From assembly GCA_021767985.1 (NCBI GenBank), contig JAASSH010000167.1, positions 1-5,844 of the forward strand: a stretch of 5,844 nucleotides of DNA. Direction: 5' to 3'. The notes under the pieces are model-generated. The model did not search any database and was not told the origin of the DNA. It saw only the letters and a list, made by a program, of their open reading frames with translations. Below, piece by piece: positions 1 to 5,844 of this stretch (position 1 is the first letter of the stretch; every line of letters begins with the position of its first letter). The DNA comes from Gammaproteobacteria bacterium. Lineage in GTDB: Bacteria > Pseudomonadota > Gammaproteobacteria > GCA-001735895. The position numbers and the translations under genes are program-made.

Positions 1-796
1 CCTGTTCAACAACCAGGGCGTCGATATTCCGCTCGGCGCGATCGCCAGCATTACCGAAAAGCGCGAGTTTTCTCGCATTTTACGCATCAACCATCAGCGC
101 ACCGTCACCATCTCGGGCGATATCGATCCCGATATCGCCAACACCAATGAAATCATCGGCGATACTCGCGAGCGTTTTTTAAACGATTTGCAGCAGCGTT
201 ATCCCGGCATGTTCATCAGTCTAGAGGGCGAGGTTAAAAACAGCCGGGAAACCAACCAGTCGATATTGACCGGGTTTGCGCTCGGTATTTTCGGCGTTTA
301 TTTTCTGCTGGCCTTTCAGTTTCGTAACTACAGAGAGCCGCTGGTGGTGTTGATGAATATTCCGCTGGCACTGATCGGCGTGGTCTGGGGGCACAAACTG
401 ATGGGCCTTGACATCACCATGCCGAGCATGATCGGTTTCGTTTCGCTGGCGGGTATCGTCGTCAACGATTCGATTCTGCTGGTCGAGTTCGTCAAACGCC
501 GCAGCCTCGAGGGCATGGTGTTGCACGACGCGGCGGGGCAGGCGGTACGCGATCGTTTTCGAGCGATCTTTCTGACCTCGGTCACTACTATTGCCGGCAT
601 GCTGCCGCTGCTGTCGGAAACCAGCCTGCAGGCACAGGTATTGATACCGCTGGTGGCGAGCGTCGTATTCGGTATGATTTCATCGACCTTTTTACTGCTG
701 CTGGTGTTGCCGGCCGCATACGCCATTATGGAAGATCTCGGCATCCGCGAGATCGAAGAGGAGGAACTGGCGTTTATCGAGCACCCGGAAGGCTGA
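1..796 (+). CDS. RND-family efflux permease, C-terminal part (5' end outside window)
   Basis: The reading frame is open from base 2 to the TGA at 794-796, giving about 264 residues. It is the C-terminal quarter of an inner-membrane RND (AcrB/HAE-1-like) pump, a proton-driven exporter that normally works with a periplasmic adaptor and an outer-membrane channel. The first ~85 residues fit the end of the second periplasmic loop. Five hydrophobic segments follow at about residues 88-105, 113-135, 141-164, 188-205 and 213-242, matching TM8-TM12. Family motifs seen are GIVVNDSILLVEF (TM10) and RFRAIFLTSVTTIAGMLPLL (TM11), and the tail is short and acidic. TM11 keeps the Thr of the LTS motif, but the position of AcrB Lys940 in TM10 appears to be Asn. 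A TTG at 188 is not a start, because coding sequence with RND character continues upstream of it. The substrate cannot be predicted. It converges with aroE. Family call is very secure; subfamily is open. Confidence 0.95.
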   Translation, partial: LFNNQGVDIPLGAIASITEKREFSRILRINHQRTVTISGDIDPDIANTNEIIGDTRERFLNDLQQRYPGMFISLEGEVKNSRETNQSILTGFALGIFGVYFLLAFQFRNYREPLVVLMNIPLALIGVVWGHKLMGLDITMPSMIGFVSLAGIVVNDSILLVEFVKRRSLEGMVLHDAAGQAVRDRFRAIFLTSVTTIAGMLPLLSETSLQAQVLIPLVASVVFGMISSTFLLLLVLPAAYAIMEDLGIREIEEEELAFIEHPEG

Positions 797-860
797 CAAC
801 CATCACCGGCTCCTGCAGTCGCTGTCCTGGCGGTTGGCGGGACTTCGCTACTGGGTAAAT
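797..860. other. Short convergent gap between RND permease and aroE, no terminator seen
   Basis: The two genes end facing each other 64 bases apart. I looked for a hairpin followed by a T-run in either direction and found none; the repeated GGCGG around 830-840 is direct, not inverted. A Rho-dependent or overlapping termination arrangement is possible but not visible. Confidence 0.5.
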
Positions 861-1696
861 TCATACCTGTCTTAAAGAATGGATAACCCGGGCCGTGGCA
901 GGCCGGACGCCGCGCCAGATTTTAAAGGCTTCCGCCGCCTGCTCCACCAGCATGCCAAGGCCGTCGAAGGCCCGGGCCGCGCCACGTGACTGGGCCCAGT
1001 CGACGAAGGCGGTAGCGGCGTTCAGGTCGTACATCATGTCGTAGCAAACCGTGTGCTCGGCCACGACCGATTCCGGGATATCCGGTACTTCGTTGCCCAG
1101 GCCGGCGGCGGTACCGTTGATGACCAGGTCGAACTCGCGGGCGCCGAGCGCATCGAAGCTTACCGCCTGGATGTTGCCCAGGTTGCCGAAATCCCGTGCC
1201 AGCGCGATAGCTTTATCCGGGCTGCGGTTAGCCAGCGTCAGGCAGGCCGGCGACTGCTCGAGCAGCGGCCCGAGCACGCCGCGTACCGCGCCGCCGGCGC
1301 CGAGCACCAGGATTTCACGCCGTGATACTTCGACTTTCAAATTATCCAGCAGGTCGCGCAGCAGGCCGATGCCGTCGGTGTTGTCACCGGCGATATCGCC
1401 GTCCGGCATGAAACTCAGGGTATTGGAGGCGCCGGCCTGCTCGGCACGCGCGCTCAGGGTGTCACAGAGTTCCCAGGCCTCGCGCTTGAAGGGAACCGTG
1501 ACATTGACCCCGCCAAAGCCCTGATGTTGCAGGCCGCGAATCCCGTCGGCGAAATCGTCGAGCGGGATTTCGATCGCGCTATAGCTGAGCGCCTGACCGG
1601 TTTGTTCGGCAAAACTGGTGTGGATGCGCGGCGACAGGCTGTGGGTCACCGGGTTGCCGACCACGGCATAGCGCACCACCTGGTCGCCCGGAGTCA

Positions 1697-1697
<1 letters not shown>
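861..1697 (-). CDS. aroE: Shikimate dehydrogenase (NADP+), AroE
   Basis: This cytoplasmic enzyme reduces 3-dehydroshikimate to shikimate with NADPH, in the route to chorismate and aromatic amino acids. At 278 residues it has usual AroE length. The substrate-binding N-terminal domain shows SLSP (residues 20-23), NVTVPFK with the catalytic Lys71, Asn92 in GASNTL, and GDNTDG with catalytic Asp108. The Rossmann domain shows GAGGA (133-137) and the NADP-phosphate motif NRSPDK (157-162), then NGTAAGL and YDMMY. The C-terminal DGLGMLVEQAAEAF (245-258) carries the conserved Gln253. These residues sit at a near-constant offset from the E. coli AroE residues as I recall them. The GTG start at 1697 shares one base with the hemB stop (TAGTG) and has an AGGA ribosome site 6 bases upstream, so translation is probably coupled to hemB. 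The stop is TGA at 863-861. All key residues are present, arguing for true AroE rather than a YdiB or AroE-like paralogue. Confidence 0.97.
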
Positions 1698-2810
<1,113 letters not shown>

Positions 2811-4454
2811 TCAGGTTGCTTCGGGTGTCATCGCGATGGCGCCGCAGGGGCACTCTGCCGCGCACATGCCGCAGCCTTTGCAGTAATCGTACTTGAACTC
2901 GAAACGTTTGCCGGCCCCGAGCTTGGTGATGGCATTGTCCGGGCAGATGCCGTAACAGTTGTCGCACTCGAAACAATTGCCGCAAGACAGGCAGCGGCGG
3001 GCCTCGAAAAGCGCGCTATCGGCATCGAGGCCGGTGTGCACTTCTTCGAAAGTGCTGCGCCGGCGCGCGGCATCCAGCACCGGTTGCATCTTTTGTTCTG
3101 CATCGGTGTAGTACCAGGTGTTGAGGGTCTCGAAGCTAGCCATGTCGGGTTTTGGCGGTGGCCGGTAGGTTTCGCCGCGCAGGTAAGCATCGATATTGCG
3201 CGCGGCCTTCTTGCCGTGGCCGACCGCGACCGTCACGGTGCGCTCGGCCGGCACCATGTCGCCGCCGGCAAACACACCGGCGAAAGCCGTGGCCATATCG
3301 GCACCGACTTCGACCACGCCGTCCCGGTTCAGGGTCACTCCGGGTAAATTAGTCAGTATGCTCTGATCCACGTTCTGGCCGAGCGCCAGTACCAGGCTGT
3401 CCGCCTCGATGATCTCGAATTCACCGGTCGGTTGCGGCCAGCCGTTTTCGTCGAGCGTCATCTTTTCGATCTTGAATCCCTGCTGATCGGATTCCGTGAT
3501 GGTGCGTAGCCAGTTGACGACGATGCCTTCTTCCAGCGCCTCGTCGATCTCGAAATCGTGCGCCGGCATCTGCGAGCGGCTGCGCCGGTAGACTATCATC
3601 GGTTCGGCGCCCAGACGCTTGGCGGTGCGGGCCACGTCGACGGCCGTGTTACCCCCGCCGTATACCACGACGCGGCGGCCGAGCTGCAGCGGCGCATCGC
3701 CGGTTTCCATATCGCGCAGAAAGCTCACGGCATCGACGATGCGTGCCGCATCGGGGCCTGGAATATCGACGCGCTTCGCGATGTGGGCGCCAATCGCGAC
3801 GAAGCAGGCATCGAAGCCACCCGCGTCGAGTGTCTTCGGGATATCGTCGACGCGGCGATTGAGTTGCAGCTCGACTCCCATGTCGACGATACGTTGCACT
3901 TCGCCGTCGACCACTTCGCGCGGCAGGCGATAACGCGGAATGCCGAAGCGCATCATGCCGCCCGGCAGCGGGCCGGCTTCGTGGATCTCGACGCTATGCC
4001 CGAGTCGCGCCAGGTGATAGGCGGCCGACAGGCCGCTGGGGCCGGCGCCGATGACGAGCACCCGCTTGCCGCTGGGAGGATTGACAATCTGCGCGGGCCA
4101 CTGCTGTTCGAGCGCGAGATCCCCCAGGTATCTCTCCACGGCGTGAATGTTCACCGCCTGGTCGAGCTGCGCCCGGTTACAGGCATGCTGACAGGGATGG
4201 TAACAGGCGCGCCCCATGATGGCGGGCAGCGGGTTATTGGCGATCAGAGATTCCCAGGCGCCGCGGTAATCGCCTTCCTCGGCCCGGTACAGCCAGGCCT
4301 GGATATCCTCCCCGGCAGGGCAGGCATCATTGCAGGGCGGCAATCGATCGACGTAGACCGGCCGTTCGCTGCGCCAGCTGCCGGTCTTGTTGAGCAGGCT
4401 GCCGCCAACGTCCAGCGTGACGGCAAACGGGGTCTTGCCGCTATCGATACTCAC
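2811..4454 (-). CDS. GltD-like FAD/NAD(P) oxidoreductase fused to a C-terminal 2[4Fe-4S] ferredoxin; likely electron-transfer subunit of the 2-oxoacid oxidoreductase
   Basis: This 547-residue protein has three parts. Residues ~35-115 are a GltD/DPYD-type N-terminal iron-sulfur domain, with CNDAC (41-45) and CYHPCQHAC (84-92). Residues ~130-425 are a two-dinucleotide-domain flavoprotein: VLVIGAGPSGLSAAY (132-146) binds FAD, VVVYGGGNTAVDVA (262-275) with VYRRSRSQMPA (288-298) binds NAD(P)H, and GVFAGGD (393-399) is the second FAD motif. Residues ~488-540 are a ferredoxin with Cys494-497-500-504-Pro and Cys525-528-531-535-Pro, enough for two [4Fe-4S] clusters. It overlaps the PorB-like gene by GTGA, so it probably passes electrons between that complex and NAD(P)+, as PadH does in phenylglyoxylate dehydrogenase, but with its own ferredoxin domain. 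The arginines of the YRRSR motif suggest NADP(H), an inference. It is not glutamate synthase itself: no large GltB subunit is in view. Domain calls are firm; the partner role is inferred from the operon. Confidence 0.88.
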   Translation of the reverse strand: MSIDSGKTPFAVTLDVGGSLLNKTGSWRSERPVYVDRLPPCNDACPAGEDIQAWLYRAEEGDYRGAWESLIANNPLPAIMGRACYHPCQHACNRAQLDQAVNIHAVERYLGDLALEQQWPAQIVNPPSGKRVLVIGAGPSGLSAAYHLARLGHSVEIHEAGPLPGGMMRFGIPRYRLPREVVDGEVQRIVDMGVELQLNRRVDDIPKTLDAGGFDACFVAIGAHIAKRVDIPGPDAARIVDAVSFLRDMETGDAPLQLGRRVVVYGGGNTAVDVARTAKRLGAEPMIVYRRSRSQMPAHDFEIDEALEEGIVVNWLRTITESDQQGFKIEKMTLDENGWPQPTGEFEIIEADSLVLALGQNVDQSILTNLPGVTLNRDGVVEVGADMATAFAGVFAGGDMVPAERTVTVAVGHGKKAARNIDAYLRGETYRPPPKPDMASFETLNTWYYTDAEQKMQPVLDAARRRSTFEEVHTGLDADSALFEARRCLSCGNCFECDNCYGICPDNAITKLGAGKRFEFKYDYCKGCGMCAAECPCGAIAMTPEAT

Positions 4455-5470
4455 GGCGAAGCCTCCTCGTCCGGCAGCAGATTGAAGCGGCGAATATTGC
4501 GTTCCGCGATTTCACGCAATGCTTCGAGCTGATATGCATTCTCGGGCGCAAACACGTGTGCGAAGCGGCGTTGCAGTTTCAGGTAATCCTCGACCGGCCT
4601 GCGGTCGCGGATCCGGGTAACCGCCGTGACTTCGCCGTACTCGGCCTCGATCAGGGGGAACATGCCGCACTGCGTGGCCAGCCTGGCCACCTTGATCGTG
4701 TCTGCCGGACGCGAACCCCAACCCAGCGGGCAGGGCACGAATACTTCCAGGTAGCGGGCCCCGCGAAAGCCCATCGCCTTGACCACCTTGTATTCGAGGT
4801 CATGCAGGTCGTCTACCGAGGCGGTCGCGACATAAGGTATGCCATGCGCCATCGCGATCAATGGCACGCTCTTGCCGCTGTGCAGGCCATTGCCGGGTTC
4901 GGAGCCGGCGACGGTAGTGGTCGCGGTACGCGCGCCCGGCGGCGTTTGGCTGGAGCGCTGCACGCCGGTGTTCATGTAGGCCTGGTTGTTGTAGCAGACG
5001 TAGAGCACGTCGTCATTGCGTTCGAATACGCCCGACAGGCAGCCCATGCCGATATCGGTTGTGCCGCCATCGCCGCCCTGGGCGATTACGCGCACGTCTT
5101 CACGGCCCCGGGCGCGCAGCGCGGCCGCGATTCCCGCGCCGACTGCCGGCGCGTTACCGAACAACGAGTGTATCCACGGCAGGCGCCAGGCCGATTCCGG
5201 GTAGGGCGTCGTGAATACTTCCAGGCAGCCCGTCGCGTTGGCGGCGATGAGTTGATCGTCGGCAGCGCGCAACGCGGCGTCAACGACGTAACGCGCGCCC
5301 AATGCCTCACCGCAGCCCTGGCAGGCGCGATGTCCCGAGTCGAGCGAGTTCGAGCGCTCGACGCTGGCCTGTACCGTGCGCTGGGCCTCGTCCAGCAACC
5401 TGTTACCGACGGTGAAGGTGCCGGTCTGGTAGAACTTTACCCGCTGTTCGGAATCCGGAGGCTTTGTCAT
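4451..5470 (-). CDS. 2-oxoacid:acceptor oxidoreductase beta subunit, PorB/VorB type (TPP and [4Fe-4S])
   Basis: This 339-residue protein is the thiamine-diphosphate subunit of a CoA-dependent 2-oxoacid oxidoreductase (pyruvate:ferredoxin oxidoreductase family), which with the alpha subunit decarboxylates a 2-oxoacid to an acyl-CoA or acid. Four cysteines fit the proximal [4Fe-4S] cluster of PorB: Cys50 and Cys53 (CQGC), Cys82 (NATGCLEVF) and Cys247 (VPCPLGW). The TPP/Mg site is GDGG (133-136) followed 25 residues after GDG by Asn161-Asn162 in YNNQAYMNTG. PESAWRLPWIHSLFGNAPAV (91-110) and VEDYLKLQRRFAHV (293-306) are typical of PorB. The CxGC motif and length favour the pyruvate/2-oxoisovalerate/phenylglyoxylate branch over the shorter 2-oxoglutarate KorB, but the substrate is not determined. 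Its ATG at 5470 overlaps the alpha-subunit stop (ATGA), with GAGGGG 6 bases upstream; its TGA overlaps the flavoprotein start. Family call secure. Confidence 0.93.
   Translation of the reverse strand: MTKPPDSEQRVKFYQTGTFTVGNRLLDEAQRTVQASVERSNSLDSGHRACQGCGEALGARYVVDAALRAADDQLIAANATGCLEVFTTPYPESAWRLPWIHSLFGNAPAVGAGIAAALRARGREDVRVIAQGGDGGTTDIGMGCLSGVFERNDDVLYVCYNNQAYMNTGVQRSSQTPPGARTATTTVAGSEPGNGLHSGKSVPLIAMAHGIPYVATASVDDLHDLEYKVVKAMGFRGARYLEVFVPCPLGWGSRPADTIKVARLATQCGMFPLIEAEYGEVTAVTRIRDRRPVEDYLKLQRRFAHVFAPENAYQLEALREIAERNIRRFNLLPDEEASP
4462..4467 (-). promoter_or_regulatory. Strong ribosome binding site for the flavoprotein GTG start
   Basis: AGGAGG on the minus strand lies 7 bases before the GTG at 4454, inside the 3' end of the beta-subunit gene. 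Its strength and spacing fix the GTG start and suggest efficient initiation at the 4-base GTGA overlap. Confidence 0.8.
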
Positions 5471-5844
5471 CGGGAACCCCTCGCGGCGGCGTCGGCGCCG
5501 GCTATGTCACGTAAAATACTTTCCGCGCTGGAACCGGGGCGCTGGATGTCGCGCAAACGCTCGAGTTCGCGGTGCACTACCTCGACATTCAGATCGTGAA
5601 AATGGGGCTCTTCCAGCTGATCCTGGACGCCCTTGTCCAGCATGCGGCGCAGGTTCTCCTGCGTGATCGGTCGTCCACCGAGACCGCCGATAACCGAATA
5701 TATCGGAATCGACAGGTTGGCGAGCGCCATGCGCACATCGGCCGCGAGAATGCCGCCCATGCCTACCGCGAGGCATTTTTCGAACACGATCACCCGTTTC
5801 GCGTTTGCCAGCGCGTCGCTCAATTGTTGCTTCGGAAACGGACG
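5467..5844 (-). CDS. 2-oxoacid:acceptor oxidoreductase alpha subunit, PorA type, C-terminal end (5' end outside window)
   Basis: The minus-strand frame is open from the right edge to the TGA at 5469-5467, giving 125 residues. It is the C-terminal end of a PorA-type alpha subunit, the partner of the TPP-bearing beta subunit. Visible signatures in order are RPFP (residues 1-4, right at the edge), AKRVIVFEKCLAVGMGGIL (15-33) and the hallmark GLGGRPIT (54-61), followed by a charged tail of about 65 residues. A TTG at 5823 could be read as a start, but the RPFP motif of the family lies upstream in the same frame, so this is an internal codon. Classical PorA has Asp-Arg-Asn where this protein has Glu-Lys-Cys, so it belongs to a divergent branch. 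A gamma subunit, if any, would have to be fused to alpha or lie beyond the edge. The ATGA overlap with the beta gene supports one complex. Confidence 0.85.
   Translation of the reverse strand, partial: RPFPKQQLSDALANAKRVIVFEKCLAVGMGGILAADVRMALANLSIPIYSVIGGLGGRPITQENLRRMLDKGVQDQLEEPHFHDLNVEVVHRELERLRDIQRPGSSAESILRDIAGADAAARGSR
5477..5482 (-). promoter_or_regulatory. Ribosome binding site for the beta subunit
   Basis: GAGGGG on the minus strand lies 6 bases before the ATG at 5470, within the end of the alpha-subunit gene. It supports that ATG as the start and coupling at the ATGA overlap. Confidence 0.65.

Noticed and set aside
328..864. Minus-strand open frame opposite the RND permease
   Set aside because: Ser/Thr/Arg-rich translation without motifs; the plus strand shows clear RND transmembrane signatures.
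2811..4454. Flavoprotein as glutamate synthase small subunit (gltD)
   Set aside because: The fold is GltD-like, but it has an added C-terminal ferredoxin domain, lacks the first cysteine pair of GltD, and sits with POR subunits rather than gltB.
3558..4532. Long plus-strand open frame of 324 codons opposite the flavoprotein gene
   Set aside because: Its translation is rich in Ala, Arg, His, Gly and Asp without any recognisable domain, and the minus strand codes for an unmistakable flavoprotein. It is an antisense open frame typical of GC-rich genes.
5350..5361. 12-base palindrome TCGAGCGCTCGA
   Set aside because: It is inside the beta subunit gene, occurs once, and is not near a start or gap; chance in GC-rich DNA is the simplest account.
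4556..5599. Long plus-strand open frame of 347 codons opposite the beta subunit gene
   Set aside because: Low-complexity composition, no family motif, and it runs across the junction of two real minus-strand genes.
5821..5823. TTG as a start codon for the alpha subunit piece
   Set aside because: The same frame continues to the window edge and encodes the RPFP motif expected upstream in PorA, so the gene is truncated by the window, not started here.

Overview
The window looks like chromosomal DNA from a GC-rich proteobacterium, most probably a gammaproteobacterium. The placement rests on HemB and AroE, whose sequences read like gammaproteobacterial proteins (HemB is of the Pseudomonas-like, zinc-free type), and on the RND pump. 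This is an inference from protein resemblance, not from a phylogeny. I see no tRNA, rRNA, CRISPR array, insertion sequence or prophage gene.

Layout: positions 1-796 (+ strand) hold the C-terminal part of an RND-family inner-membrane efflux permease, cut by the left edge. It converges on five genes of the minus strand. Read in their own direction these are: the C-terminal end of a PorA-type 2-oxoacid:acceptor oxidoreductase alpha subunit (5844-5467, cut by the right edge), the PorB-type TPP/iron-sulfur beta subunit (5470-4451), a 547-residue GltD-like FAD/NAD(P) oxidoreductase fused to a C-terminal 2[4Fe-4S] ferredoxin domain (4454-2811), then after a 118-base gap hemB (2692-1697) and aroE (1697-861). 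About 64 bases separate the convergent stops of aroE and the RND gene.

The first three minus-strand genes overlap by 4 bases at each junction (ATGA, then GTGA), so they form a tight, probably translationally coupled operon. Together they suggest an NAD(P)-linked 2-oxoacid oxidoreductase. A 2-oxoacid would be decarboxylated on TPP in the alpha/beta core, and electrons would leave through the beta-subunit [4Fe-4S] cluster. They would then pass through the ferredoxin domain of the flavoprotein to FAD and NAD(P)+. The flavoprotein seems to combine the delta (ferredoxin) subunit of classical PORs with a dedicated NAD(P) reductase. The substrate cannot be read from this window. The beta subunit resembles the pyruvate/2-oxoisovalerate/phenylglyoxylate branch more than the 2-oxoglutarate branch.

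hemB (5-aminolevulinate to porphobilinogen, tetrapyrrole synthesis) and aroE (3-dehydroshikimate to shikimate, aromatic synthesis) overlap by one base (TAGTG) and form a second coupled pair. It may have its own promoter in the AT-rich gap upstream, or be read through from the oxidoreductase operon. Three of the four minus-strand genes whose start is visible begin with GTG.
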